Made by a program: the position numbers and the translations under genes. This document shows positions 26,061-36,478 of a DNA stretch of 64,000 nt, one piece after another (positions within the stretch are counted from its first letter, which is position 1; every line of letters begins with the position of its first letter). The notes under the pieces are model-generated. The model saw only the letters and a list, made by a program, of their open reading frames with translations. It ran no database searches and was not told the DNA's origin. The DNA comes from Bradyrhizobium guangxiense (GTDB lineage Bacteria > Pseudomonadota > Alphaproteobacteria > Rhizobiales > Xanthobacteraceae), in the NCBI RefSeq assembly GCF_004114915.1, contig NZ_CP022220.1, positions 496,001 to 560,000 of the forward strand. The letters run 5' to 3'.

Positions 26061-27476
26061 GTGCATGAATTGATCAGGCAGACCGCCTGCAGTGTTGTCG
26101 AAAAATTGCGGAATGGCGAAGTAAGCCCCCCGGAGCTGCTGGACGCGCTGGAGCAGCGGATCGGGCAAGTCGACGGCAAGCTTAACGCGCTGCCCATCCT
26201 TTGTTTTGATCGCGCGCGCACACATGCTCGTACGCTGATGGAGCGACCTACCGGCGCACGTGGGCTGCTGGCCGGTCTTCCCGTTCCCATCAAAGATCTG
26301 ATTGACGTTGCCGGCACTCGCAACACACAGGGCTCCCCGATCTTCAGGAACAAAATAGCTGAGACGTCGGACATCTTGGTCGAGCGCATCGAGCAGAATG
26401 GTGGTGTTGTTTATGCAAGATCGAACACCCCCGAGTTCGGAGCGGGGGCCAACACGGTCAATGAACTCTTCGGAGCAACGCTCAATCCGTGGAATCCAGC
26501 TCGCTCTGCTGCTGGCTCGTCCGGAGGTGCCGCGGTTGCGATCGCCGCCGGCATGGCTTGGGTTGCGCATGGCTCTGACATGGGGGGCTCACTCCGAAAT
26601 CCGGCGAGCTTTTGCGGTGTAGTGGGTCTTCGGCCGAGCTTGGGCCGAGTGGCCCGAACTCCCAAATCTAAAATCGACCGCAACCTCGGCATACACGGAC
26701 CAATGGCGCGCAATGTCGAGGACGTTGCGCTCCTGTTGGACGCAATGAGTGGTGAGCATCCTGCCGATCCACTGTCCTTGCCGGCACCCGCAGAATCGTT
26801 CCTGACGACCACGCGCACGGCAAAGAGACCAAGACGGGTTGCCTATTCGGCCGATCTGGGCATTACACCCGTGGATCCTCAAATTGTGGAAATTACCCGC
26901 GGCGCTGCAGCGCGCTTCGTCGAACTTGGTGTAATCGTCGAAGAAGCTCACCCCGATCTTCGAGAAGCTCAAGAGTGCTTCCACGTTCTCCGCGCATTCG
27001 ATTTCGCTATTAGCAAAGCTGCTCTACTTCGAAGCCATCGCGATCTGCTCAAGCCGGACGTCGTTTGGAACATCGAAGAAGGGCTGAAGCTTTCTATCGA
27101 GCAACTCGAACGCGCCGAGGAGCAGCGAGTTGCCATGGTGGTGCGCGTACTTAAGTTTTTCGAGAAGTACGATCTTCTCTTGACGCCGGCAACAATCGTA
27201 GAGCCTTTCCCCGTGGCCAACAGCCACGTCATGGAGTGCGACGGCAGACAATTTGAGAATTACGTGGATTGGGTTGCCATCGCTTTTGCAATCACCCTCG
27301 TCTGTTGCCCCGCGATGTCTCTGCCCTGCGGTTTCACGAGTTCCGGCCTTCCGGTAGGCTTGCAAATGGTCGCTCCCCCTCGAGCCGACGGGCAGTTATT
27401 GGCCGGTGCTAAACTGCTTGAAGATAGTTTGGGGCTACTCGGCAGTACGCCGATCGATCTGGGGCTCGCAACATGA
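26061..27476 (+). CDS. amidase-signature family hydrolase
   Basis: A 471-residue amidase-signature enzyme. The Ser-cisSer-Lys triad is in place: Lys in PVPIKDLIDVAGT (about residue 80), the serines in AAGSSGGAAVAIAAGM and GSDMGGSLRNPASFCGVVGLRPS. Such enzymes hydrolyse amides to acid and ammonia or amine. Starting at GTG 26061 gives the usual N-terminus (HELIRQTACSVVEKLRNGEVSP). It overlaps the next gene by ATGA, so the two form an operon. Substrate specificity cannot be read from sequence. It lies in an accessory cluster with a second amidase at 47621 and may belong to the same pathway. Confidence 0.9.
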   Translation: MHELIRQTACSVVEKLRNGEVSPPELLDALEQRIGQVDGKLNALPILCFDRARTHARTLMERPTGARGLLAGLPVPIKDLIDVAGTRNTQGSPIFRNKIAETSDILVERIEQNGGVVYARSNTPEFGAGANTVNELFGATLNPWNPARSAAGSSGGAAVAIAAGMAWVAHGSDMGGSLRNPASFCGVVGLRPSLGRVARTPKSKIDRNLGIHGPMARNVEDVALLLDAMSGEHPADPLSLPAPAESFLTTTRTAKRPRRVAYSADLGITPVDPQIVEITRGAAARFVELGVIVEEAHPDLREAQECFHVLRAFDFAISKAALLRSHRDLLKPDVVWNIEEGLKLSIEQLERAEEQRVAMVVRVLKFFEKYDLLLTPATIVEPFPVANSHVMECDGRQFENYVDWVAIAFAITLVCCPAMSLPCGFTSSGLPVGLQMVAPPRADGQLLAGAKLLEDSLGLLGSTPIDLGLAT

Positions 27477-28381
27477 ATGGCACAATCGCGGTTCTCGGCT
27501 GCGGGCTTATAGGCCAAAGCTGGTCGGCGCTATTCACTGCCTATGGTTATGACGTCGTCGGCTGGGATCCAGCGCCAAAATCGCAGTCCCTGTTGCAAGA
27601 AGCGATTTCTCGATGTCAGAAGCAGGTTTTTCGTCCCTCGGAACTTGAATCAGGCCTTGGTTCCTTTCGCCTTGTCGAGACACCGGAACAGGCGGTTTCC
27701 GACGCCTTTTGGGTTCAGGAAAACGCACCCGAAGTGCTCGAGTTAAAAGGAGAGCTCTACGGCCGCGTTGAGGCGGCAGCCCATCCCGATACGGTACTCG
27801 CAAGCAGTACATCCTCTCTAACTTGGTCACAGCTTGCCACCAGCCTAAAACGAACCTCGCGATTCATTACTGCTCATCCCTTCAATCCTCCACACATCAT
27901 GCCGCTAGTGGAGATTTATGGGGCCGATGCTGATCTTCGGACGACGGCTGTGTCGTTCTTTCGCGGGCTCGGCCGCGAGCCAGTTCTTTTAGCCCGCGAC
28001 GTAGTAGGGCACATCGCCAACCGGCTTGCTTCAGCACTCTGGCGTGAAGCGGTCAACTTAGTCGCCGAGAATATTGCTGATGTCGCCGCTGTCGACGCGG
28101 CGCTCGTGCATGGACCTGGGCTGCGCTGGTCAGTGGTCGGTGCACATATGGCCTACCACCTTGGTGGGGGTCCTGGGGGAATTGAGCATTACCTGCGACA
28201 TCTCGGGCCTAGCCAGGAACGCCGATGGGCCACGCTAGGTCAGCCACAGCTTACTCCCGATGTCTGTACCCGTCTGGTCGCTGGCGTCCATGCAGAGGCG
28301 GATGGCAGATCGATTTCCGAATTAGAAGGTGAACGTGATCGCGCACTCTTGAGACTCCTTGCCGCGCGGAGTTCAATTTAA
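27473..28381 (+). CDS. 3-hydroxyacyl-CoA dehydrogenase-type NAD-dependent oxidoreductase
   Basis: A 302-residue two-domain dehydrogenase. The Rossmann motif is AVLGCGLIGQSWSALFTAYGYDVVGWDP, and the catalytic His box is RFITAHPFNPPHIMPLVEI. The C-terminal domain has DVVGHIANRLASALWREAVNLV and GPGLRWSVVGAHMAYHLGGGPGGIEHY. This last part is closer to carnitine dehydrogenase and lambda-crystallin/gulonate dehydrogenase than to fatty-acid enzymes. It would oxidise a 3-hydroxy acid with NAD. It is coupled to the amidase by a 4-base overlap and probably acts after it. It is the last gene before the IS stack. Confidence 0.86.
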   Translation: MNGTIAVLGCGLIGQSWSALFTAYGYDVVGWDPAPKSQSLLQEAISRCQKQVFRPSELESGLGSFRLVETPEQAVSDAFWVQENAPEVLELKGELYGRVEAAAHPDTVLASSTSSLTWSQLATSLKRTSRFITAHPFNPPHIMPLVEIYGADADLRTTAVSFFRGLGREPVLLARDVVGHIANRLASALWREAVNLVAENIADVAAVDAALVHGPGLRWSVVGAHMAYHLGGGPGGIEHYLRHLGPSQERRWATLGQPQLTPDVCTRLVAGVHAEADGRSISELEGERDRALLRLLAARSSI

Positions 28382-28577
28382 GCATATGGACAAGCTCAGC
28401 GTGGGTTGACTTCAGCGACAATTGGAAGACAACCTGTACATCCGAGCCGGCGCTCGCAGGACTGACGCGCCGTTGACATTGGCCAAAGCTGTTGCCTGAC
28501 GGCGCTATCAAGCGTGAATTGCACCAAACAATCATCATTGCCAAGCCGCCGACGGCGCGTGGCACGCTCCCTCAGTC
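28382..28577. other. non-coding flank left of the IS stack
   Basis: 196 bases between the dehydrogenase gene and the IS3 left end. No gene seen. The last three bases, GTC, are the target duplication repeated at 40745-40747. Confidence 0.5.
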
Positions 28578-28638
28578 TGAGCTGCTGCCGGTTTGATGGA
28601 CACCGAGATTAGGTGTTTCATGAAGCCGGAGGTGGGCG

Positions 28639-28779
28639 ATGAAGAGACGGAAGTTTAGTCGCAAGTTCAAGATCTAGGCGGTCAAGCTGGTCCGGAAACG
28701 CGGGGTGTCGGTGGCACAAGCCGGCCGCGACCTGGACGTTCATGAGAACGTTCTGCGCAAATGGGTCAAGGAGTTCGGC
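28639..28779 (+). pseudogene. IS3 orfA, 5' fragment
   Basis: MKRRKFSRKFKI is followed by an in-frame TAG and then AVKLVRKRGVSVAQAGRDLDVHENVLRKWVKEFG. This is the HTH part of IS3 orfA, with a premature stop where Glu is usual. It is cut by the IS21 after 28779 and continues at 36638. Confidence 0.85.
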
Positions 28780-28911
28780 TGCTGATTCCGCTTGATGTCG
28801 CCCACCATTCCGGGATGATGTCGCCCGGGGTATCGCAAGAGCGAACCCGGGGTGACGAGGCCTCTTCTGGCTCCGATACGGTCCCGCCTTTCGTTGCGAA
28901 GGGGGACCTGG

Positions 28912-30394
28912 ATGCCGACGGAGAGGCTTGCGATGCGCCATGTGCGCGATGTGATCAGATTGAAGTCGGCTGGGATGCCGACCCGCGAGATTGCGCGGCG
29001 GTTGGGGACGGTGCCTTCGACGGTGCGGTTGACGATCCGCCGGTTTGAAGCGGCGGGGCTGACCTGGCCATTGCCCGACGGCATCACCGACGCTGTGCTG
29101 GAAGCCCGGTTGTTCGCCAGCGCGGGAGCCGGTCTCGGCACCCGGCGTGGCCATCGCCGGCAGGCGGAGCCGGACTGGGCGGCGGTGCACCGCGAGCTCC
29201 GGCGCACGCACGTGACGCTGTCGATCCTGTGGGAGGAGTACATCGCGGGCGAACCCGGCGGGTATCGCTATTCGCGGTTCTGCGAGCTCTACCGGGCCTG
29301 GGAAGGCCGGCTGTCGGCGACGATGCGCCAGTCGCATGCAGCCGGCGACAAGCTGTTCGTCGATTATGCGGGCGACGGCGTGCCGGTGGTGATCGACCGG
29401 TTTACCGGCGAGCGGCGCACCGCGCAGATCTTCGTCGCGGTGCTCGGCGCATCGAGCTTCACCTGCGCGCAGGCGACCTGGACGCAGGGGCTCGCCGACT
29501 GGATCGATGGCCACGTCGGCGCCTTCGAGGCGATCGGCGGCGTGCCGGCACTGCTGGTGCCGGACAACACCAAGGTCGCCGTGATCAAGGCCTGCCTGTA
29601 CGATCCGCAGATCAACCGCAGCTACGCCGACATGGCGGCGCAATACGGCACCGCCATTCTGCCGGCCAGGCCCACGGCGGCCACGGGACAAGGCCAAGGT
29701 CGAGCAGGCGGTCCTCATGGTCGAGCGCTGGCTGCTCGGACGGCTGCGCCATCGGACCTTCCACAGCCTCGCCGAGGTCAACGCGGCGATCGCCGAGTTA
29801 ATGACCCGGCTCAACGAGGAGCGACCGATCCGGCGGCTCGGCGTGCCCCGCCGCAAGCTGCTGGAGGAGATCGACCGGCCGGCACTCAGGGTCTTGCCGG
29901 AGAGCCCTTACGTGTTCGCCGAGTGGCGGATCTGCCGGGCCAGCATCGACTACCACGTCGAGGTCGAGGCGCATTACTACAGCGTCCCGCATCGCTTCGT
30001 CCGCGCCGAGGTCGAGGTGCGCTTCACCGCCCGCACCGTGGAGATATTCCACAAGGGCGAGCGGATCGCCGCGCATCAGCGCATGAGCGGCAACCACAAG
30101 CACACCACCGTGCCGGAACACATGGCGTCCAGTCATCGGCGCTACGCCGGCTGGACCATCGAGCGCATCCGCAAGGAGGCCGCCGCGATCGGGCCGGCCA
30201 CCGCCGCGCTGTGCGACCTGATCCTCGATGAACGCACGCACCCCGAGCAGGGCTTTCGCACATCGGCGCGCACCTACGGCTCAGTCAAATCGATCCTCGC
30301 CAACAATCTCGATCGGCGGCCTTCACCCAAGCGGCCCGCGGACGACGCGCCGATCCTCCATCCCAACAACCGCGGGCCGCGCTACTACAACTAG
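28912..30394 (+). pseudogene. istA: IS21 transposase istA, frameshifted
   Basis: The N-terminus MRHVRDVIRLKSAGMPTREIARRLGTVPSTV is the IstA HTH. The DDE domain follows: FVDYAGDGVPVVI, then [13 protein letters not shown]. At about 29672 the frame breaks in a GC run after AILPARP and resumes one frame over as [23 protein letters not shown] through to [11 protein letters not shown] single indel therefore inactivates it. Confidence 0.85.
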
Positions 30395-30902
30395 GAGATC
30401 ACGCCTTGCTCACGCATCCGCCCCTCGATCAACTCTACACGCTCGGCCTGCATGGCATGGCGAAGGCGCCTTCGCCGACATCGAAGCCGGCGGCGAGGCC
30501 GCAAGCCTCGGCCACGCCGAATGGCTCGCGCTCCTGCTCGAACGCGAAGCGTCGCTGCGACGCGACAAGCGGCTGTCGAAGCGGCTGCAATACGCCAAGC
30601 TGCGCCAGGAGGCCTGCGTCGAGGACATCGACTATCGCACCCCGCGCGGCCTCGACCGCAGCCTGCTGACGATGCTGGTCGAAGGGCAATGGATCGACGA
30701 CCACGCCACCTTTTGATCTGCGGGCCCTCCGGCGTCGGTAAGAGCTGGCTCGCCTCAGCGCTCGGCAACAAGGCCTGCCGCGACAATCGCTCCGTGCTTT
30801 ATCAGCGCGTCCCACGGCTGTTTAGCGATCTCGCTTTGGCGCGCGGCGACGGCCGCCACTCCCGCCTGCTGCGCGCGCTTGGCCGCGTCGATCTCCTCAT
30901 CT

Positions 30903-32278
30903 TTGATGGTGTGGACGGCCTCACCTCAACGGCATCATAGTGCCAAGGCGTGGTCGCCAGAGCGCCACAAAGAAGGGGGACCGTCCGAGATGAAGTTTAT
31001 TAGAATAGGCGTTGATCTCGCCAAGAACTATTTTCAGATTAATGCGCTGTCTAGTGAGGATGCCCCAGCCGTAAAGCGCAAGCTGACGCGCCGGACGATG
31101 CGCGAGTTCTTCTCGAGGATCGAGCCGTGCCGCGTTGGCATGGAGGCTTGCGGCTCAGCCCACTATAGGGCGCGCGAACTGAAGGCCATGGGACACGATG
31201 TGTCTCTGATGCCGCCGGCCTACACAAAACCCTATGTCAAGCGAGGTAAGAACGATGCCGTCGATGCGGAAGCCATCTGTGAAGCGGTCTCGCGCCCTGC
31301 CATGCGTTTTGTGCCGATCAAGAGCGCTGATCAGCAAGCGACCCTGATGTGGCACAAGACGCGCGAGCTGCTGGTCAAACAGCGAACGATGAGCGTGAAC
31401 GCTCTACGCGGCCATTTGGCCGAATTCGGTCTTGTCGTCGCCAAGGGCACCGGCCGCGTCGACGAGCCTTTAGGCCTCGCAGAAGGCGATGCGACTCTTC
31501 CCGACGCCGCTGTCCTGGCCGCGAGGGTTCTCGGTCAGCAAATTGATGCGCTCGGAGGCGCACTCGATGATTTGGAGAGGGAGATCGCCAAGGCTCACGC
31601 GCTCAGCGAGACGAGCCGTTCGCTCGGAGAAATTTCCGGCGTTGGCAAGCTTGTTGCCTCGGTAATTACAGCCAGTGTACCAGACCCAAGCGTATTCAAT
31701 TCGGGACGGGATTTTGCTGCCTGGCTGGGTCTGACGCCCAGGCAAATTTCAAGCGGGGGTAAACCAACTCTCGGAACCATCACCAAGGCGGGTAATCGAT
31801 ATATAAGGAAGTTACTCGTTCTCGGAGCAACATCGCTTCTAAACGTTGTGGAAAAACGCCGCGGCGGCTTGCGCGACTGGATTGTCGGGCTTTTGGCTAA
31901 AAAAGCCGGCGCGGCTTGTGACCGTCGCCCTCGCCAACAAGCTTGCTCGGATCATCTGGGCAATGATGAAAACCGGAGAATGCTTCCGCACCGAGATGTT
32001 CGCCAAACTTTGAGTGTCGGACAGCCGCATCGAAGAGTTATAAGCTTGGTAAGTGCAAGAAAGGCATGATGAAAGACAACGGTCGCCACCGAAAACCAGG
32101 AAAACCCGACCAGTCGTGTGAGCCTCAAAGCTCGCATCCTTGATGTGACCCCTTGGTTGTCGGACTTCATCAGGGCCAGCGGAGATATGATCCGCGCAAA
32201 ACGCCGGACATACGATCGCAGCCGTCCAAGTCGTTCGAAGTGCCAAATTGTGCTTGCCATCAGAGGCCGTCCACATAC
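30903..32278 (+). mobile_element. IS110/IS1111-type element inside istB
   Basis: Subterminal inverted repeats TGTGGACGGCCTC (30910-30922) and its complement (32263-32275) bracket one transposase gene. The outer boundaries are placed where istB similarity stops and resumes, so they are good to a few bases only. IS1111-group elements have subterminal rather than terminal repeats. Confidence 0.75.
30990..32069 (+). CDS. IS110-family transposase with C-terminal frameshift
   Basis: A DEDD-type transposase: GVDLAKNYFQINAL at the start, then GMEACGSAHYRAREL, VKRGKNDAVDAEAICEAVSRPAMRFVPIK, and the Transposase_20 domain ISGVGKLVASVITASVPDPSVF, FAAWLGLTPRQISSGGK. After GLRDWIVGLLAKK at about 31897 the reading leaves the family frame. 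The expected ending (ARLVTVALANKLARIIWAM, stop at 32011-32013) is one frame over. The break lies in a run of six A, so one extra A is the simplest cause. As it stands the frame ends at 32069 with an unrelated tail. Confidence 0.8.
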   Translation: MKFIRIGVDLAKNYFQINALSSEDAPAVKRKLTRRTMREFFSRIEPCRVGMEACGSAHYRARELKAMGHDVSLMPPAYTKPYVKRGKNDAVDAEAICEAVSRPAMRFVPIKSADQQATLMWHKTRELLVKQRTMSVNALRGHLAEFGLVVAKGTGRVDEPLGLAEGDATLPDAAVLAARVLGQQIDALGGALDDLEREIAKAHALSETSRSLGEISGVGKLVASVITASVPDPSVFNSGRDFAAWLGLTPRQISSGGKPTLGTITKAGNRYIRKLLVLGATSLLNVVEKRRGGLRDWIVGLLAKKAGAACDRRPRQQACSDHLGNDENRRMLPHRDVRQTLSVGQPHRRVISLVSARKA

Positions 32279-32425
32279 GACGACTGGGGCCTCGAGCCGC
32301 TTGACGCCGCGGCCCGCCACGACCTCCTGGAGATCCTCGAGGACCGCTACGGCCGCGGCTCCACCATCGTCACCAGCCAGCTCCCGATCGATCAATGGCA
32401 CGCGCTGATCGGGGAGCCGATGACT

Positions 32426-33221
32426 TCATGATGCCTCCTCCTTCGAACGCTTGGTGTGTTGTACTCGATTGCGAAGCTGACTGATTTGTTCGTCTGAGAG
32501 CTCGATCTGCCATGGCTGGCCTTTGGTTAACTGACGACCTGCCAGCATTCCGCGCGCGAGATAGTCGAATACCGTCTGCGGGGTTACTCCAAGCTCAGCC
32601 GCTGCGCCCTGAATCGAGAAGCTGCCGTCGGGCCAGCGCATCGGATTCTTGTCTACGCCGTTGATTTTGACCGTGGGAATGCCCCAGCGGGTGCGCAACA
32701 GCCGGACGTTCTCGCCTTTGAAAGCGCAGCCTCGGGCCGCGACAAAGCCTTCCTGATTGAGGATTGCCGCGATCTCGGCATCCATTTTATGTTCAGCATT
32801 CAACTCGACGATCCGTCGCCGCAACCGATCAATGTCAATGTAGTTGCGGTAGGTATGAACGCGCCGTTGTACGTGATGCTCGCTGGTTGTGGCGGTCTGC
32901 CAGACGACGGGCCAAGCGAGAAGCGTCGAGGCTCACCACAAGGCCGGCGTTGCCAAGGCCGATCTCGGCAATGAGCTTCTGGAAACCATGACGATCCACA
33001 GCGCCAGCTCCGGACTTGCCCAGATCCTCGTCAATGACCTGGACGCGCTCCGGCGGCCAGCCCAGACCGATGGCCCGATCGACGAGGCGGTACTGCAGCT
33101 CGGTGCTCTCCTGGTGCTGGCGCACCTGGTTCACGGATGACTGCCGCACGTAGACGTAGGCCAACTTGGCTCGGTGTGCGGTCGTGAGCCGCTCGTCAGC
33201 GACGGTCGAGCTGATCAGCAC
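32426..33221 (-). pseudogene. serine recombinase, internally deleted
   Basis: The catalytic N-terminal part reads AYVYVRQSSVNQVRQHQESTELQYRLVDRAIGLGW, with the active-site serine in VRQSS, then VIDEDLGKSGAGAVDRHGFQKLI and GLVVSLDASRLAR. Right after this the sequence jumps to a C-terminal HTH-containing part (RRRIVELNAEHKMDAEIAAILNQEGF ... GVTPQTVFDYLARGMLAGRQL). Several hundred residues are missing and a stop codon lies at the junction. Confidence 0.75.
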
Positions 33222-33423
33222 GACCCAGTCTCCTTCCGGCCGTGCCGGGAACCGCTTGCATTCGCCGCAGCAGCGTGGCGAGGATTTGAGCGATCTGGGT
33301 TTGCGTCGCGGTCGACAGATTCGGCCACAGGCGCGGAATGTCGGCCGTCGGACGGCGGGGTGGATTTGCCAATATCGGCAGGGGGCGATACGCAACGCGA
33401 CCTGGAAGCGGTCGGTGGGTCAT
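33196..33423 (-). pseudogene. accessory gene of the recombinase element
   Basis: A 75-codon frame, MTHRPLPGRVAYRPLPILANPP then LWPNLSTATQTQIAQILATLLRRM, which precedes and overlaps the recombinase. It appears in recombinase elements of this type; its function is unknown. The end may be frameshifted. Confidence 0.5.
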
Positions 33424-33429
33424 CGCGAA

Positions 33430-33702
33430 TCACCTTCTCGTCGAGAAGGCTCAGACTCGCGCTCAAATGTTGCATCAATGGGATCAGCGTACGGGCACTG
33501 ATGCGCGGCAGATCGGCGGCGTTCGGGCGAGGCGTGATCGGCGTCTCGACAAGATCCGTCGACGCGATCCGAACTGCCCGCGGCCGGCCGTCCGGCAGCG
33601 CGACAACGACGTAGGCGGGACCGCCCCCGACCGCTCCTTCAGCACCTCAAGCCGGTGCCCAAAAAGAAAATGATGCGGGTCAGTGATCGTGACGTGAGAC
33701 AC
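33430..33702 (-). pseudogene. DUF5372-like gene of the recombinase element, frameshifted
   Basis: VSHVTITDPHHFLFGHRLEVLKERSG starts at GTG 33702. After a frame change it continues as YVVVALPDGRPRAVRIASTDL and PNAADLPRISARTLIPLMQHL. One indel breaks it. The family name is from memory of similar proteins. Confidence 0.5.
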
Positions 33703-34071
33703 GACCCGTTCCAAAATAGGGGCACTCTGTTGTGTTTGGTGATCCCACCTACGCCGACGCCGTCCTCGACCGCCTGGTCCATAACGCCCACCGGATCGAT
33801 CTGAACGGCGAAAGCATGCGGCGAACCCGCAAACCTGACCGAAAGGCCTGAGCCTGTGGCGCTGTGGACATGCCGCTACGCTTGGACAACGCAAGAGCGT
33901 TGCCCACATGCCCACAGCAGGAACAACAGAAAACCCCGCCCGTCGAGCCGCGATTCAAGATTGACCACGCGGCTTCGCCGATGCCAGAAACCAGACAGCC
34001 AGAACGCCTCGCGCCCCGGGCGACATCAAATCGGAATGGTGGGCGAGATCATCTCGGAATACTGGAGGGTT

Positions 34072-34125
34072 CAAATAGGTCCCGCGTCGCAGATCTCGCC
34101 GCAAGTCCAGCGCGGGACCTATTTG
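34072..34125. repeat. perfect 15-bp inverted repeat (hairpin) beside the IS91-type element
   Basis: CAAATAGGTCCCGCG (34072-34086) and CGCGGGACCTATTTG (34111-34125) pair perfectly around 24 bases. It lies in the IS21 right end, next to the start of the IS91-type element. It could be a terminus structure of that element or a bidirectional terminator. Confidence 0.6.
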
Positions 34126-34415
34126 AAGCTGGATTGAACGAAGCCGCGTCTTGTGAGCGAGGACCTATGGGGGCTCGATCTAGGCGCCGGTAGGCGCGAT
34201 TGACCCGATGTCGGGCCCGCGAGCGAGTGTGGCCGCAGATTGCCGTTGATATTGGCAGCAGAGGATGCCGGCGTCGATAGCGTCGAACGGCGCGTCAAGC
34301 CCAAGCGGCTGACTATCGCCCGTTCGCCGCGCGTTGTGAGCGTGCTTGATCGTTCCGACGGAGAACGTCGGCATGGCGATGCCTGCAGTGGGAGCGAACA
34401 AGTCGAGGTAGTCGG

Positions 34416-35609
34416 TCATGATGTATCGCAGCGAGGTGCTGCGCGTCGCGGCGTTTGCGCACGCGGCACAGGCCCAATCTCGACCATGCGGCCTCCGCAG
34501 ATGGGGCACAAGTCGAGGCGGTGACCAATGAGGATGGCGCAGCGCTCACGATAGTCGACAGCTTCGGCAGGCGGAGGCGGCTCTGGCGCCTTTAGCGCCG
34601 CTCGGATGCGCGCGAGTTTGGCGACGCGGCAGGCGTTCGCCAGGAAGCCAAAATGACGGATGCGGCGAAACCCCTTCGGCAATACGTGGAGCAGAAAGCG
34701 ACGAAGGAACTCCTCAGTGTCGAGCGTCATCACTTTGGATCTGTTGCCAGCGCGATAATCCTTCCACCGGAAGCGGACGTGGCCCTGGTCACAGGTAAGG
34801 AGCCGGCCGTTGGCGATTGCAACGCGATGGGTGTAGCGCCCGAGATAGGCCAGAACCTGTTCTGGTCCGCCGAAGGGACGCTTGGCGTAGACGACCCACT
34901 CGACCTTGCGGAGGGCGGTTAGATGGCGGGCGAATGCCGCTGGCTCGACGAGGTGCGCGAGATGGCCGAAGAACTGGAGCTTGGTGCCATTGAACGCCGC
35001 CTGCAGGCGCTCCAGGAACAGCCGACGATACAATCGTGACAGGACGCGAACGGGAAGGAAGAAGCCGGGGCGACAATGAACCCAGCTTCCATCAGGGGCG
35101 ATCCCGCCGCCTGGCACGAGGCAATGGGCATGCGGATGATGCGTCAGGGTCTGGCCCCAGGTATGGAGAATGGCGATCATCCCGGTCTCGGCACCGAGAT
35201 GCTTCGGGTCGGCGCTGATGAGACGGATCGTCTCGGCTGCTGCCTTGAGCAGGATGTCGTAGACCGCCGTCTTGTTCTGCAGCGCGATGGCGGCCACCGG
35301 CGCCGGCACGGTGAAGACGACATGGAAATAGGGGACCGGCAGCAGGTCGGCCTGGCGCTCGGCGAGCCATTGGGCGCGCGCGAGCGCTTGGCACTTTGGA
35401 CAGTGCCGATCGCGACAGCTGTTATAGGCGACGCGGACCAGGCCGCAGTCGTCGCACCGCTCGACGTGGCCGCCGAGCGTCGCTGTGCGACACGCCTCGA
35501 TGGCCGCCATCACACGGCGCTGATCGGAGGACAGCCGAGGACCCTGCGCGGCACGGAAGGCGCCGCCGTGGCGGCGGAGGATGTCCGCCACCTCGAGCAC
35601 GGGGCGCAT
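34416..35609 (-). CDS. IS91-family transposase
   Basis: A 397-residue intact HUH-type transposase. The N-terminal zinc-binding domain has HVERCDDCGLVRVAYNSCRDRHCPKCQALARAQWL. The HUH motif is HHPHAHCLVPGGGIAPDG. The tyrosine region is YLGRYTHRVAIANGRLL, followed by FRWKDYRAGNRSKVMTL. A C-terminal CPICGG motif binds zinc again. It would move DNA by rolling-circle transposition. It follows the tyrosine recombinase gene by 9 bases, a known pairing in IS91-like elements. Length and motifs are complete, so it may be active. Confidence 0.92.
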   Translation of the reverse strand: MRPVLEVADILRRHGGAFRAAQGPRLSSDQRRVMAAIEACRTATLGGHVERCDDCGLVRVAYNSCRDRHCPKCQALARAQWLAERQADLLPVPYFHVVFTVPAPVAAIALQNKTAVYDILLKAAAETIRLISADPKHLGAETGMIAILHTWGQTLTHHPHAHCLVPGGGIAPDGSWVHCRPGFFLPVRVLSRLYRRLFLERLQAAFNGTKLQFFGHLAHLVEPAAFARHLTALRKVEWVVYAKRPFGGPEQVLAYLGRYTHRVAIANGRLLTCDQGHVRFRWKDYRAGNRSKVMTLDTEEFLRRFLLHVLPKGFRRIRHFGFLANACRVAKLARIRAALKAPEPPPPAEAVDYRERCAILIGHRLDLCPICGGRMVEIGPVPRAQTPRRAAPRCDTS

Positions 35610-35618
35610 ATGCGCAGC

Positions 35619-36478
35619 TCAGTCGGGTGGGATCACCCTGACGGAGAGTCCATCGAATGGGCTGGTCGTGCGGGCGAGCAGGTTGGTCGCAACCTGAGCG
35701 TAGCGCGCGGTCGATCCCAGGTCGGCATGTCCGAGCAGAACTTGAATGATGCGAATGTCGATCCCGCTTTCCAGGAGATGGGTCGCAAACGAGTGCCGGA
35801 GCGTATGGACAGTAATCGGCTTGGCAAGCCGAGCGCGGCGGCGGGCGGCGCGGCAGGCCGCCTGGACGCAGCGGACGCTGACATGTTCACTTGGGTCTTG
35901 GCCTGGAAATAGCCACAGCCCCGGTCGGGCTCGCATCCAGTACGTACGCAGAATCTCCAGCAGTCGCGGAGAAAGCATCGCGTAACGATCCCTGCCGCCC
36001 TTACCGTTCTCGATGTGGATCAACATTCGCTTGCTGTCGATCGAGCTCACCTTCAGGCGGACGACTTCACTAACCCGTAAGCCAGCCGCATAAGCCGTCG
36101 CCAGCACGACGCGATTGCGCACCCCTGTAACCGCGTCCAGGAAGCGCTCGATCTCTTCGGCACTAAGCACGAGCGGGAGCTTGTCGGGCTTCTGGCCACC
36201 AATGATCCGCTCGAATGCCTCCGTCTGCCCGAGTGTGACGCCGTAGAAGAACCGCAGCGCGCAGGCCACCTGATTGATGTGGGACCACGAGCGCTTTTGG
36301 CCGATGAGATGTAGTTGGTAGGCGCGGACCTGCTCGAAACTCAACCGGTCCGGGCATAGCCGAAATGGCGGCTAAACTTTGCGATCGCATAGATATAGGA
36401 TTGTTGAGTCGACGGCGACAGATTGCGGACCGTCATGTCCTCGATCATGCGCTGCCGAAGAGGGCTCATCGTAGCCAT
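35619..36478 (-). pseudogene. tyrosine recombinase of the IS91-type element, frameshifted
   Basis: The N-terminus MATMSPLRQRMIEDMTVRNLSPSTQQSYIYAIAKFSRHFG starts at 36478 and hits a stop at about 36343. One frame over, DRLSFEQVRAYQLHLIGQ continues to the end. The catalytic domain is complete: Arg in AAGLRVSEVVRLK, HTLRHSFATHLLE, LLGHADLGST and Tyr in ARYAQV. A single indel splits the gene; the 241-residue C-terminal part could still be made from an internal ATG at 36344. Confidence 0.82.

Larger units (their letters stand above)
32416..33735 (-). mobile_element. serine-recombinase element inside istB
   Basis: The segment separating the last two istB pieces carries, on the minus strand, three overlapping genes typical of rhizobial recombinase elements: a DUF5372-like gene, a short accessory gene and a large serine recombinase. 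All are damaged. Boundaries are where istB similarity ends and resumes; no clear terminal repeat was found. Confidence 0.6.
30406..33851 (+). pseudogene. istB: IS21 helper ATPase istB, broken by frameshifts and two insertions
   Basis: Pieces of one IstB can be followed through the region. LLTHPPLDQLYTLGLHGMAKA starts at 30406. A frame change gives EAASLGHAEWLALLLEREASLRRDKRL. Another gives the Walker A region LICGPSGVGKSWLASALGNKACRDN up to about 30902. After the IS110 it continues as [27 protein letters not shown] (32279-32415). After the recombinase element it ends with [23 protein letters not shown], stop at 33849-33851. Confidence 0.82.

Noticed and set aside
35619..36478. The tyrosine recombinase as the ICE integrase
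   Set aside because: It lies within the IS91-type element, is frameshifted, and is paired with that transposase rather than with rdfS.
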